Source: Sphingomonas sp. Leaf230 (lineage in GTDB: Bacteria; Pseudomonadota; Alphaproteobacteria; Sphingomonadales; Sphingomonadaceae). From it: a stretch of 64,000 nt of DNA. This document shows positions 16,969 to 25,239 of this stretch, one piece after another (position 1 is the stretch's first letter; the number at the start of each line of letters is the position of its first letter). Both the position numbers and the translations under genes were made by a program. The notes beneath the pieces were generated by a model. The model was given only the letters and a program-made list of their open reading frames with translations, searched no databases and was not told the origin of the DNA. The DNA lies in assembly GCF_001421745.1 (NCBI RefSeq), contig NZ_LMKW01000013.1, positions 112,048-176,047 of the forward strand. Reading direction: 5' to 3'.

Positions 16969-17886
16969 TTACCGCGAGCGCCCGTTGGCGCTCACCAGCG
17001 TCCCGGCCCCCTGCTTGGTGAAGATCTCCAGCAGCATCGCGTGGGGCACGCGGCCGTCGATGATCACCGCGGCATCGACGCCCGATTCGACCGCCGCGAC
17101 ACAGGTGTCGAGCTTCGGGATCATGCCACCGGTCACCGTGCCATCGGCGCGCAGTTCGGCGATCCGCGCAGGGTCGAGGTCGGTCAGCAGTTCGCCTTCC
17201 TTGTCGAGCACGCCGACGATGTCGGTCAGCAGGAAAAACCGCGCCGCGCCCATCGCAGCCGCAATCGCGCCCGCCATCGTGTCGGCGTTGATGTTGTAGG
17301 TGTGGCCGTCCGCACCGATGCCGATCGGTGCGATCACCGGGATGATGTCGGCGGCGATCAGCGTGTCGAGGATCGTCCGGTCGACCGCGATCGGTTCGCC
17401 GACGAAGCCGAGATCGACGTGCCGCTCGATCCCCTGAAGCTTGTCGGGCTCGCGGCCGTGGCCGACTTTCTGCGCGAGGACGAGGCCTGCGTCCTTGCCC
17501 GAAATGCCGACCGCGCGGCCGCCCGCCTGGCCGATCCAGCCGACGATTTCCTTGTTGATCGAGCCCGCCAGGACCATCTCGGCGATCTGCGCGGTCTCCG
17601 CATCGGTGACGCGCAGGCCGTCGACGAAGCGCGACTCGACGCCGAGCCGCTTCAACATCGCGCCGATCTGCGGGCCGCCGCCGTGAACCACGACCGGGTT
17701 GATGCCGACTGCCTTGAGCAGCACCATGTCCTCGGCAAAATCGCGCTGCAATTCCGGATCGCCCATCGCGTGGCCGCCGTATTTCACGACGAACGTCTTG
17801 CCGGCGTAGCGCTGCAGATACGGCAGCGCCTCGGTGAGCGTTTCCGCCTTGGCGAGCAGGGCGGGATCGGGCGTGTGATCGGTCAA
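16969..17886 (-). CDS. argB: Acetylglutamate kinase
   Basis: ArgB phosphorylates N-acetyl-L-glutamate, the second step of the acetylated arginine pathway, in the cytoplasm. The 305-residue protein has the amino-acid-kinase signatures FVVKYGGHAMGD (residues 32-43), NPVVVHGGGPQIGAML, the AGSINKEIVGWIGQAGG region, NINADTMAGAIAAAMGA and the lysine-containing GGMIPKLDTCVAAVESGVDAAVIIDGR near the C-terminus. The N-terminal helix and SINKE-type region suggest the arginine-feedback-regulated hexameric form, which is an inference. ATG 17886 is clear. No other arg genes are adjacent. Confidence 0.97.
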   Translation of the reverse strand: MTDHTPDPALLAKAETLTEALPYLQRYAGKTFVVKYGGHAMGDPELQRDFAEDMVLLKAVGINPVVVHGGGPQIGAMLKRLGVESRFVDGLRVTDAETAQIAEMVLAGSINKEIVGWIGQAGGRAVGISGKDAGLVLAQKVGHGREPDKLQGIERHVDLGFVGEPIAVDRTILDTLIAADIIPVIAPIGIGADGHTYNINADTMAGAIAAAMGAARFFLLTDIVGVLDKEGELLTDLDPARIAELRADGTVTGGMIPKLDTCVAAVESGVDAAVIIDGRVPHAMLLEIFTKQGAGTLVSANGRSR

Positions 17887-17892
17887 CTAAAC

Positions 17893-18002
17893 TTCCGTTC
17901 GTCTCGAGTAGCCATCGAGCACTTGTCGAGATGGCGTATCGAGAGACCTGTACCTCGATACGAGCCCTCGACAGGCTCGGTCTCTACTCGGCACGAACGG
18001 AA
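17893..18002. repeat. Long imperfect inverted repeat of the TTCGTCTCGAGTAG type
   Basis: Outer arms TTCCGTTCGT (17893) and ACGAACGGAA (ending about 18002) and inner arms around TCGAGTAG / CTACTCG and GTATCGAG / CTCGATAC pair over some 110 bases. It is the second type of intergenic palindrome in this window and lies between argB and the downstream gene on the same strand. Confidence 0.75.
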
Positions 18003-18012
18003 AAATCTAACA

Positions 18013-18660
18013 TTATGCCCGGTCCAGCCGCCGTCCCAGCTTCACGAAGAAGGTGATCATGAACGGCACCAGCACGATCGACAGTATGACCTTGGTCAGC
18101 ATCTGCCCTTCCATCAACGCGATGATCGGCCGCTCCCCCAGGAACGAGATGGTGATGAACAAAATCGTGTCGATGATCTGCGAGATGATGCTCGCGATCA
18201 TACCCCGGAGCCACACCAGCTTGCCCTCACCGCTGCCGACCTGTCCCGACAGCTTCGAGAAGATCAGCACGTTGAGCGTCTGCGAGATACCGTAGGAGAT
18301 CAGCCCGGCGATCATCATCCGCGAGCTCTGGCCGACCACGACCGGAAACGCGTTGACCGCGGGCGGGTACATTCCCGGATCGTGCGGCAGCGCCAGCACC
18401 AGGTGGATCAGCGCCGCCGACACCAGCAGCGGAATGAACCCGAGCCGGACCAGAAACGTCGCGGTCTTCTGGCCGTGCAGCTCGGCGATCGCGCTGCTCA
18501 GCACCACCAGCAGCAGGAAACCGAAGATCCCCGCCTCGACCGCGAGCGGGCCGAGCGCGACCTGCTTCACCCCCAGCACGCCGGCGATGCACACCATGCC
18601 GCCGTACAAAACGGAAAAAACGAAGAGCGAACGCGGAAACGCGGGAAGAGGCTGATCCAT
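18013..18660 (-). CDS. Queuosine-precursor transporter (VUT family, YhhQ-like)
   Basis: A 215-residue membrane protein with six hydrophobic segments. The conserved VUT features are present: AGIFGFLLLVVLSSAIAELHG early, the central ISYGISQTLNVLIFSKL with the typical Ser/Gln pair, and IASIISQIIDTILFITISFLG with the Gln-Asp-Thr signature. Family members import the queuosine precursors preQ0/preQ1 or queuine. ATG 18660 is chosen over an upstream in-frame start at 18696. It is divergent from the nucleoside transporter at 18785, an interesting pairing of two nucleobase-related carriers. Confidence 0.88.
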   Translation of the reverse strand: MDQPLPAFPRSLFVFSVLYGGMVCIAGVLGVKQVALGPLAVEAGIFGFLLLVVLSSAIAELHGQKTATFLVRLGFIPLLVSAALIHLVLALPHDPGMYPPAVNAFPVVVGQSSRMMIAGLISYGISQTLNVLIFSKLSGQVGSGEGKLVWLRGMIASIISQIIDTILFITISFLGERPIIALMEGQMLTKVILSIVLVPFMITFFVKLGRRLDRA

Positions 18661-18784
18661 CGCCGGGGACGCTAGCGAAATCGCGCGCGCCGTCAAATGA
18701 CTAGCGACGACGCCGCTCGCGTGTCATGTCGGTCGCTTGCGCGGCCGGGGGGCGGCGCGTGTCAGTCAAAAATGCAGGGCGTCC

Positions 18785-20050
18785 ATGGAAAGACTAGTCA
18801 TCGGTTTGGCGGGCATCGCCGTCATCCTGGGCATCGCCGTGCTGTTGTCGAGCGACCGCCGTGCGATCCGCTTGCGTATCGTCGGCGCCGCGTTCGCGTT
18901 GCAGGCCGGGATCGCCGTCCTCGTGCTGTATTCGAGCTTCGGCAAGGTCGTGCTCGGCGAGATGTCCGGCGGGGTCGCCAACCTGCTCGGCTATTCGCAG
19001 AAGGGCACCGAATTCCTGTTTGGCAAGATGGCGACCCCCGAAATCGGCGGACAGAGCTTCGCGATCGCCGCGCTGCCGGTGATCATCTTCTTCGCCAGCC
19101 TCGTCTCGATCCTCTATTATCTCGGCATCATGCAGTTCGTGGTGCGCTGGGTCGGCGGCGGGATCGAGAAGGTCATCGGCGTCTCGAAGGTCGAATCGCT
19201 GTGCGCGGCGGCGAACATCTTCGTCGGCCAGAGCGAATCGCCGCTCGTCATCCGGCCCTATCTCGCGGGCCTTACCCCAGCGCAGCTCTTCACCGTGATG
19301 ACCAGCGGCATGGCCGGCGTCGCGGGCACCATCCTCGCAGCGTATGCGTCGATGGGCATCCGCATCGATTATCTGCTCGCGGCAAGCTTCATGGCCGCGC
19401 CGGGCGGCATCCTGATGGCCAAGATCATCATGCCCGACCGCGTCACGCCGCCGGAAGGCGAACTCGCACTCGGCGATCTGCCGGGTGAATCGTCGGCGGG
19501 CGAACCGATGCCGCAAGCCACGCACGACGAGGAAAAGCCCGCCAATCTGATCATGGCCGCCGCCCAGGGCGCGCAGACCGGCGTGCGCCTGGCCGTCGCT
19601 GTCGGCGCGATGGTGCTGGCGTTCGTCGCGCTGGTGGCGCTCGCGAATGGCCTGCTCGGCGGACTCGGCAACACGATCGGGCTACCGGGACTGAGCTTCC
19701 AGGGGCTGCTCGGCTATGTCTTTGCACCGATCATGTTCCTGTTGAACGTGCCGTGGAGCGAGGCGGGGATCGCCGGCGGGCTGTTCGGGCAGAAGATCGT
19801 GCTGAACGAATTCGTCGCCTACATCTCGCTCGGAACGCAACAGGGGCTTAGCCCGCGGACGATCGCGGTCATCACCTTCTCGCTCTGCGGCTTCGCGAAC
19901 TTCTCATCGATCGCGATCCAGATGGCGGTGACCGGCAGCCTCGCGCCGAACCAGCGCCCTATGATCGCCAAGCTGGGCCTGCGCGCGCTGGCGGCGGGGA
20001 GTTTGGCGAACTTGATGTCCGCAGCACTCGCGGGCCTGCTGATCGGATAA
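18785..20050 (+). CDS. Concentrative nucleoside transporter (CNT/NupC family)
   Basis: A 421-residue inner-membrane symporter that takes up nucleosides with H+ or Na+. It has about ten hydrophobic segments and the CNT landmarks: the FGQ-like GQSFAIAALPVIIFFASLVSILYYLG, IFVGQSESPLVIRPYL (substrate-binding Gln-Ser-Glu), TSGMAGVAGTILAAYASMG, LNEFVAYISLG and SLCGFANFSSIAIQMAVTG. All belong to the Nucleos_tra2 and gate regions. ATG 18785 gives the normal N-terminus MERLVIGLAG. The open frame extends to 18737 but without family similarity. A 29-base perfect inverted repeat follows the stop. Confidence 0.94.
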   Translation: MERLVIGLAGIAVILGIAVLLSSDRRAIRLRIVGAAFALQAGIAVLVLYSSFGKVVLGEMSGGVANLLGYSQKGTEFLFGKMATPEIGGQSFAIAALPVIIFFASLVSILYYLGIMQFVVRWVGGGIEKVIGVSKVESLCAAANIFVGQSESPLVIRPYLAGLTPAQLFTVMTSGMAGVAGTILAAYASMGIRIDYLLAASFMAAPGGILMAKIIMPDRVTPPEGELALGDLPGESSAGEPMPQATHDEEKPANLIMAAAQGAQTGVRLAVAVGAMVLAFVALVALANGLLGGLGNTIGLPGLSFQGLLGYVFAPIMFLLNVPWSEAGIAGGLFGQKIVLNEFVAYISLGTQQGLSPRTIAVITFSLCGFANFSSIAIQMAVTGSLAPNQRPMIAKLGLRALAAGSLANLMSAALAGLLIG

Positions 20051-20057
20051 TCCCTCT

Positions 20058-20140
20058 CCGTCATCCTGACGAAAGTCAGGATCCAGAGCCACGAGGGTGT
20101 CGTTTGTTACCCTGGATCCTGACTTTCGTCAGGATGACGG
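20058..20140. repeat. REP-like perfect inverted repeat
   Basis: Arms 20058-20086 and 20112-20140 are perfect 29-base reverse complements (CCGTCATCCTGACGAAAGTC... and partner), each with an internal CCTGAC gaaa GTCAGG hairpin. This is the cleanest member of the local family and also shares sequence with the 16.9 kb copy. Confidence 0.9.
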
Positions 20141-20173
20141 AACTGGGATAACGCGGCGCGCTGAAACGCAATC

Positions 20174-20201
20174 GAGCCCGCCACCTTTCGGCAACGGGCC
20201 C
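20174..20201 (-). terminator. Possible terminator of the fasciclin gene
   Basis: On the minus strand GGGCCCG and CGGGCTC form a seven-base-pair stem (one G-T pair) with a 14-base loop, then ATTGCGTTTC. It is about 55 bases after the fasciclin stop. The T-run is weak. Confidence 0.35.
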
Positions 20202-20256
20202 GACGCAAACCACCTCGCGGGGGGAAAACGAGGCAGCTATCTCGTGGAAGCGCCGA

Positions 20257-20811
20257 TTACGGCAGCATCACCGTGTCGATCACGTGGATCACGCCGTTCG
20301 ACTGCATGACGTTGGCGATCGTGATCCGGCCCTTGTGGCCCTTGCCGTCCATGATGCCCCAGCCGGTGCCGACCTTCTTGAACATCAGCGGCTCGCCCTG
20401 CACGGTCATGTAGGTCGCCGTACCGCCGTTGGCCTTCGCCTTGGCAGCGATGTCGGCGGCGGTGATCGTGCCGGGGACGACGTGATAGGTCAGGACGCTG
20501 GCGAGCTGCGCCTTGTTCTCGGGCTTGAGCAGCGTGTCGACGGTGCCGGCCGGCAGCTTCTTGAATGCGGCGTTGGTCGGCGCGAACACGGTGAACGGAC
20601 CCGGGCCCGACAGCGTCTCGACAAGGCCGGCGGCCTTGACCGCGGCGACCAGCGTCGTGTGATCCTTCGAATTGACGGCGTTCTCGACGATGGTCTTGGT
20701 CGGATACATCGCGGCGCCGCCGACCATCGGGTTGGTCTGGGCTGCGACGATGGCGCTGCCGCTGACGGCAACGGCGGCCGCGACGATCGCGGTACGAATG
20801 AAGTGGTTCAT
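20257..20811 (-). CDS. Exported fasciclin (FAS1) domain protein
   Basis: A 184-residue secreted protein: signal peptide (TAIVAAAVAVSGSAIVAAQ, cleavage near residue 24), then one FAS1 domain from about 45 to the end. FAS1 box 1 appears as GPGPFTVFAPTNAAFKKLP and box 2 as GVIHVIDTVMLP; LTYHVVPG is the usual bridge. FAS1 domains mediate adhesion to surfaces, matrix or partner proteins. The ATG at 20811 is fixed by AGGAGAGAAGCC directly upstream. The gene stands alone between the nucleoside transporter and dapF. Confidence 0.94.
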   Translation of the reverse strand: MNHFIRTAIVAAAVAVSGSAIVAAQTNPMVGGAAMYPTKTIVENAVNSKDHTTLVAAVKAAGLVETLSGPGPFTVFAPTNAAFKKLPAGTVDTLLKPENKAQLASVLTYHVVPGTITAADIAAKAKANGGTATYMTVQGEPLMFKKVGTGWGIMDGKGHKGRITIANVMQSNGVIHVIDTVMLP

Positions 20812-20894
20812 GGCTTCTCTCCTGCGTGCGGAGCCGGTGTGCGGCGCCACTGCGGGGAGATACGCGCCCGCCGGGATAAGGACGCAGCCGGCGT

Positions 20895-21833
20895 TCAGAT
20901 CGTCGCGAGCAGCCCCGCCCAAGCCGCGATCTCGTCGTCATGCCGCCGTGTGACGACTAGGTCGCTCGCGGTCGCCGTGCCGAGATCGACCTTAATTGTG
21001 CCCGTCCACTCGAACGTCGCATTGCCCGACAGCGTCACCATCGCCGCCTCGCTCGCCTCGGCGCGGACCAGCCCGCCCTTGTTGAAGACGGTGGTCGGCG
21101 TGTCGTACGCAATCCGCCCAGTCAGGCACGCGGCATAGGTCGACGCCGCCATCGCACTGCCGCAACTGTCGGTAAGCCCGACGCCGCGCTCGAATGTCCG
21201 CACGAACAGATCGCGGCCACGGACTTCGACGAAACTGACGTTCGCGCGATTGGGTAGCCAGTCGGGTGCCGCCTCGCACGCCTCGCCGACGCGGACGAGT
21301 TCGGCTTCGTCGACGGCATCCACGAACGTCACGAGATGGGGGTTCGGCATTGCCACCGCCGTGAAGGCGCGATCCGTCAGCAAGGGCGCGATCGGCGTAT
21401 CGACGATGCGATCGGTCCCGACCGCCATCGGCCACGCCTCGATATCCAGAGACGCGGGGCCAGCGATCTCGCGCACGGTGAACACGCCCTCGCCAATATC
21501 GGCGTCGCGCTTCACGGCCGCGTCGCTCGTCTTCAGCAGCGCCATAGCAGTTTCAGAGCCCGTGGCCGCGAATCCAGCGCGCGCGACGCAGCGCAGGCCA
21601 TTGAGGCACGTCTCCGACTCGCTACCATCCGAATTGAACATCCGCATGCCGAACGCGTGTGTCTCGCCGCCGCCGGTCAGCAGCAGGAGCCCATCGCCAC
21701 CAACCGGCCCACCGCGATCCGCCAGCGCCCGCGCGACGGCCGCCCAAGCCGCATCGCCAAGCGCCGACGCGCGTGCGTCGATCAGTGGAAAGTCGTTACC
21801 GGAACCGTGGCATTTGATAAGGTCGAAGCGCAT
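20895..21833 (-). CDS. dapF: Diaminopimelate epimerase-like protein, divergent active-site loops
   Basis: DapF converts LL- to meso-diaminopimelate for lysine and peptidoglycan. The 312-residue protein has both epimerase halves: KCHGSGNDFPLID at the start, GVGGDGLLL-like loop, MFNSDGSESETCLNGLRC with Cys76, PNPHLV, and RTFERGVGLTDSCGSAMAAS with Cys224. Both catalytic cysteines are kept, but the usual CGNG loop is CLNG and the usual CGTGA/CGSGA loop is CGSAM, which changes residues that bind the substrate carboxylate. The protein may be an ordinary lineage variant or a paralogue with another substrate. ATG 21833 is used; GTG 21842 is possible. Confidence 0.85.
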   Translation of the reverse strand: MRFDLIKCHGSGNDFPLIDARASALGDAAWAAVARALADRGGPVGGDGLLLLTGGGETHAFGMRMFNSDGSESETCLNGLRCVARAGFAATGSETAMALLKTSDAAVKRDADIGEGVFTVREIAGPASLDIEAWPMAVGTDRIVDTPIAPLLTDRAFTAVAMPNPHLVTFVDAVDEAELVRVGEACEAAPDWLPNRANVSFVEVRGRDLFVRTFERGVGLTDSCGSAMAASTYAACLTGRIAYDTPTTVFNKGGLVRAEASEAAMVTLSGNATFEWTGTIKVDLGTATASDLVVTRRHDDEIAAWAGLLATI

Positions 21834-21872
21834 GCTCGACACTTAGTCACGCCTGCGGACCAATGCGAGCAC

Positions 21873-22370
21873 CTAACCAATCCCGTAATGCGCGGCCAAC
21901 CGATCGAGCGCGAGCGTCAGCACGACCCGCCCCGCCCGCGCCGGCCATTGCAATGCCTTCTCCGCCACCGGCAGCCCCTCCCCCGCGCAAACAACGCGCC
22001 AGAGGATATCCGCCAGCCCCGGCCCCGCCGCCGCCAGCGCCCCGTCGAACCGACGCTTCGCCGCGATCTGCGCCGACGTCGGGTCGAGTCCGTCACCACC
22101 GCCGCCATCGACCCGCTCGACCCAGCGCATCGTCACGCTTGGCGCGATCGACGCGCGTTCGTAATCCGCACGCAACCGCTCCCCGGCCTCGAACTGCGGC
22201 ACATCGATCAACGCACGCGACCGCAACCAGCCGAGCGGCGACTCCGCTAGGTTCACGGTGACCGTACGGCCGCGACGCATGCCGGCGGGTTGTGGAACAC
22301 CCTCCGAATCGATTGTCCGCTCTACCAATTCGCGCATCCGCCATCTCCCGTTGCGCTTGGCGGTTGCCAT
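21873..22370 (-). CDS. DUF6456 domain protein
   Basis: A 165-residue cytoplasmic protein with the C-terminal DUF6456 pattern seen in alphaproteobacteria: SPLGWLRSRALIDVPQFEAGERLRADYERA, then RRFDGALAAAGPGLADILWRVVCAGEGLPVAEKALQWPARAGRVVLTLALDRLAAHYG. The domain has helix-turn-helix-like character and a DNA-related role has been suggested, without proof. The N-terminal 25 residues are basic. ATG 22370 is chosen; ATG 22337 is possible. It is divergent from the XRE-family gene at 22437, with a 66-base shared promoter region, and its stop lies close to dapF. Confidence 0.75.
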   Translation of the reverse strand: MATAKRNGRWRMRELVERTIDSEGVPQPAGMRRGRTVTVNLAESPLGWLRSRALIDVPQFEAGERLRADYERASIAPSVTMRWVERVDGGGGDGLDPTSAQIAAKRRFDGALAAAGPGLADILWRVVCAGEGLPVAEKALQWPARAGRVVLTLALDRLAAHYGIG

Positions 22371-22436
22371 ATTCGCACGGTTGTAGGACAGAGGAATAAC
22401 CCATCTGGTTTGGAGCCGTTCGATGATCGCATTTCA

Positions 22437-22997
22437 ATGATCACCGCCATTCGCGAAGTCCGGCGCGCCAAGGGGCTGACGCTGGAGGACGTCGCCAGGC
22501 GTTGCGATCCACCCACCACCGCGCAGACGATAGGGCGGCTGGAGACGGGCACGCGCACCGTCTCGATCGGCTGGCTCAACCGGATCGCCGCGGCACTGGG
22601 CGTCGAGGCAAGCGATCTCGTGACACTGCCGGACCGCACCGACCTCCCGGTCGCCGCAATACTCGACAGCCGCGGCACCCATGCCCCCCGCCGAACCACG
22701 ACCGTACCACCGCCTCAGGTCGCACCCGGCCAAATCGCAATCACCGTCGCGAACGGCACCGGCGATTACCGCGCGGGCGACGTGATCTGGACGTCGATGT
22801 TGAAACCCGAAGATTTCGCAACCGCCCTAAACCGCGACGTCCTCGTCCCGCAACCGGCAGGAAGGTTCGCGTTCGGCCGGCTCACCGGATGCGACGGCGG
22901 CGTTACCGTCCTCCCGCCGGACACCGGCACCCAGTCGCTGACCATCGCCGACCCCGCCTGGATCGCAGTCGCGGTGCGACTAGTCCGCGAGCTATAG
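22437..22997 (+). CDS. XRE-family repressor-like regulator
   Basis: A 186-residue protein with an N-terminal XRE helix-turn-helix (IREVRRAKGLTLEDVARRC ... QTIGRLETGTRTVSIGWLNRIAAALGV, residues 4-60) and a C-terminal beta-rich half (about 100-186) with GDYRAGDVIW, similar in layout to S24/LexA-like repressor tails but without a visible Ser-Lys catalytic pair. The ATG at 22437 starts the helix-turn-helix domain; the longer frame from 22290 runs through the divergent gene. It ends five bases before the tRNA-Val fragment, at the border of the accessory region, so it may be host or element-borne. Confidence 0.85.
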   Translation: MITAIREVRRAKGLTLEDVARRCDPPTTAQTIGRLETGTRTVSIGWLNRIAAALGVEASDLVTLPDRTDLPVAAILDSRGTHAPRRTTTVPPPQVAPGQIAITVANGTGDYRAGDVIWTSMLKPEDFATALNRDVLVPQPAGRFAFGRLTGCDGGVTVLPPDTGTQSLTIADPAWIAVAVRLVREL

Positions 22998-23001
22998 AAG
23001 G

Positions 23002-23052
23002 TGGTGGACGATGACGGGCTCGAACCGCCGACATTCTCGGTGTAAACGAGAA
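23002..23052 (-). pseudogene. 3' fragment of tRNA-Val (anticodon TAC)
   Basis: On the minus strand the sequence has the anticodon arm TCTCG-TTTACAC-CGAGA (anticodon TAC), variable loop ATGTC, T-arm GGCGG-TTCGAGC-CCGTC, the 3' acceptor strand ATCGTCC and an encoded ACCA/CCA end. The expected D-arm and 5' acceptor strand GGACGAT are missing upstream of the anticodon stem, so it is about 51 of 76 bases. Fragments that keep the anticodon-to-CCA part are typical attachment-site copies left by tyrosine-integrase elements. It marks the left edge of the accessory region. Confidence 0.75.
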
Positions 23053-23240
23053 CTTGCTACTGTGTCGTCTCCTTGAGCCGCCTTGCACCATAAGGACATA
23101 TCGCGAACGTACGTGAACATTCTAGGTCTCCGCTGTCCATTTGCTGACCACCAATCAACACCAGCGAGACTATGAACGTAGATCGCATCGTTCTCCCGAA
23201 ACGACAAGAATGCTGAGCTGGACTGGTTGATCGCTAAAGC

Positions 23241-23615
23241 TTACCGCTGGCCAAAAAGGGTGCGCAGAGTTGCTGCGCGCCCTCCAGATTCACCAGATAT
23301 GTACCGGTCGGCGGGGGCAAGATAAAGCGCATCACCGGGCTTCATGCCGAACGCCGTGTACCAAGCGTCAACGTTCCAGACGATTCCGTTGACCCGGTAG
23401 AAGGGCGGCGAGTGGGGATCGGTAGGCAACCGCACGCGGGCCACGCCCTCGCGCAATCTCGCCTGCCACGCCTGTGCATAAGCGAGGAAGAACCGCTGAT
23501 CGCCGCTCACCCCACCGATCACCGGTGCCTGCCGTGCACCGCCTGATACTTTGATAGGCAAATTACTCCGTTTCGACGCCGCCGAGGTCCGCGAGTCGGA
23601 CCAATTGAGACTCAT
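23241..23615 (-). pseudogene. C-terminal remnant of an M13 (neprilysin-like) metallopeptidase
   Basis: The 124-codon frame matches the end of the M13/PepO peptidase family: VIGGVSGDQRFFLAYAQAWQ, LPTDPHSPPFYRVNGIVWNVDAWYTAFGMKPGDALYLAP. The zinc-binding HExxH and ExxxD motifs, which lie upstream in full proteins of about 680 residues, are absent. The usual VRIW C-terminus is replaced by unrelated residues, so both ends are broken. It lies 190 bases from the tRNA fragment and is best read as chromosome debris cut by insertion of the accessory region. Confidence 0.8.
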
Positions 23616-24034
23616 AATAGCCTACAGTCAGCCGTCAGCAACTCACTGATCCAGTGCCGGGAGGGCCACCGCCACCTTGGCTCACCGCCCGAAAGCCGCT
23701 GTCCGCGGCCCACGCCCGATGCTTGCCAGTGCAGTGGCGTGCGAGGAACTTATCCACGATATACATCTGATAAAGGAAATTTATAAGATGTAGCCGCGAT
23801 CGCCGCGACTGACATGCCCGTCTTCCCCGAGCTGCTATTTTTCGTCGGTTGGAAAGAACGAACGTACGTTTCATTGTGCAGATGCAGCATAAACGCGTTG
23901 ACGGGTCTCAACTTAATGGAGATGACGACGCTACCACGCGGCGGGGGCCACATGATCAGAATACGCAAAGGCTCAGGAATACAACAAAGGGCATTCGCGC
24001 CATTTTGGCATGATCTCGAACGGATCAAATCGCT
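23616..24034 (+). promoter_or_regulatory. Leader region of the polysaccharide locus
   Basis: No gene is supported in this 419-base stretch, whose AT content rises toward ugd. Since all genes from 24,035 to 38,966 point right, the main promoter of the cluster should be here. I could not identify convincing promoter boxes or a JUMPstart/ops element. A 74-codon frame (23,814-24,038) that overlaps the ugd start looks accidental. Confidence 0.4.
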
Positions 24035-25201
24035 ATGAAGATCGCCGTCTTTGGTCTTGGTTATGTTGGACTTTCTAACGCCGTTCTTCTGGCGCAGCAC
24101 AACGAAGTGGCTGCTGTCGACATTACAGCTGCGCGCGTCGAGATGCTCAACGCCCGTAAGTCACCGATTGTCGACGCCGAATTGGAGGATTTTCTCGCCA
24201 CCAGGCAGCTAAACCTCACCGCGACGGTAGATGCGCGGCCGGCACTTGCCGGAGCCCACTACGTGATCGTCGCCACGCCGACAAACTACGACGCAGACAC
24301 CAATAAGTTCGACACGTCCTCGGTGGAGGCCGTGATCCAAACGACGACCGATGCCAATCCGGACGCGACGATCGTGATAAAATCCACCGTCCCGGTCGGT
24401 TTCGTGAATGACGTACGAGCGCGTTTCGGCACCGACCAAGTCATCTTCAGTCCTGAATTCCTCCGTGAGGGAAGGGCACTCCACGACAACCTGCACCCCT
24501 CTCGAATCATCGTCGGCGAGCGTTCGGAGCGAGCCCGGATCTTTGCCAACCTGCTTCTGAGTGGCGCGCAGAAGAAAGATGTCGAAATCCTCTTCACCGA
24601 TGCCAACGAGGCGGAGGCGATCAAGCTGTTCGCCAACACCTATCTCGCCATGCGCGTCGCCTTCTTCAACGAACTCGACAGCTATGCGATCGCTGGAGCT
24701 ATGGACACGCGCCAGATTATCGACGGCATCGGCCTCGATCCACGCATTGGCAGGCATTACAACAATCCCAGCTTCGGCTATGGTGGCTATTGTCTGCCCA
24801 AGGATACGAAGCAGCTGCTGGCGAACTATTCCGAGGTGCCGCAAAACCTAATTCGCGCGATTGTCGACGCAAATCGCACCCGCAAGGACTTCTTGGCCGA
24901 TCAGATAATTGCAAGGAACCCCAATAAGGTGGGAGTTTTCCGATTAGCGATGAAGGCGGATTCCGACAATTTCCGACAGTCTTCGATCCAGGGTATCATG
25001 AAGCGGGTCAAGGCCAAAGGCATTGAGGTCGTGATTTACGAACCGGCAATGGACAATAACGAATTTTTCGGTTCCGGCGTGCTTCGAGATCTCAACGCTT
25101 TTAAACAAACTTGCGACGTTATAGTGGCAAATCGTATGTCAGACGAGCTCAACGATGTGAGAGTTAAGGTTTTCACGCGCGACTTGTTTGGTTCAGATTA
25201 A
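24035..25201 (+). CDS. ugd: UDP-glucose 6-dehydrogenase (short form)
   Basis: Ugd oxidises UDP-glucose to UDP-glucuronate with two NAD+. The 388-residue length matches the short Ugd class found in capsule clusters. The N-terminal Rossmann motif is FGLGYVGLSNA (6-16), with IVIKSTVPVGF (113-123), the hinge lysine in EAEAIKLFANTYLAMRVAFFNELD, and the active-site GYGGYCLPKD with catalytic Cys253. The C-terminal domain ends in IVANRMSDEL. It is the first gene of the polysaccharide locus; GC content and codon use drop from here on. UDP-glucuronate would be an acidic sugar in the product. Confidence 0.96.
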   Translation: MKIAVFGLGYVGLSNAVLLAQHNEVAAVDITAARVEMLNARKSPIVDAELEDFLATRQLNLTATVDARPALAGAHYVIVATPTNYDADTNKFDTSSVEAVIQTTTDANPDATIVIKSTVPVGFVNDVRARFGTDQVIFSPEFLREGRALHDNLHPSRIIVGERSERARIFANLLLSGAQKKDVEILFTDANEAEAIKLFANTYLAMRVAFFNELDSYAIAGAMDTRQIIDGIGLDPRIGRHYNNPSFGYGGYCLPKDTKQLLANYSEVPQNLIRAIVDANRTRKDFLADQIIARNPNKVGVFRLAMKADSDNFRQSSIQGIMKRVKAKGIEVVIYEPAMDNNEFFGSGVLRDLNAFKQTCDVIVANRMSDELNDVRVKVFTRDLFGSD

Positions 25202-25239
25202 TATTTTGCGGACGCAAAACTAGGCCAAGGGGAAGAACG

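Noticed and set aside
17041..18675. A 544-codon plus-strand frame across argB and the transporter
   Set aside because: It runs through two well-supported minus-strand genes and has biased Arg/His/Asp composition typical of shadows.
4143..20140. CRISPR array as explanation of the repeated palindromes
   Set aside because: The repeats are single paired palindromes at scattered intergenic sites, not regularly spaced direct repeats with spacers, and no cas genes are seen.
23002..23077. A complete tRNA-Val gene
   Set aside because: The 5' acceptor strand and D-arm cannot be found in the 25 bases upstream of the anticodon stem, so only a fragment is claimed.
23814..24038. Small 74-codon gene before ugd
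   Set aside because: No ribosome site, no recognisable domain, and it overlaps the ugd start.
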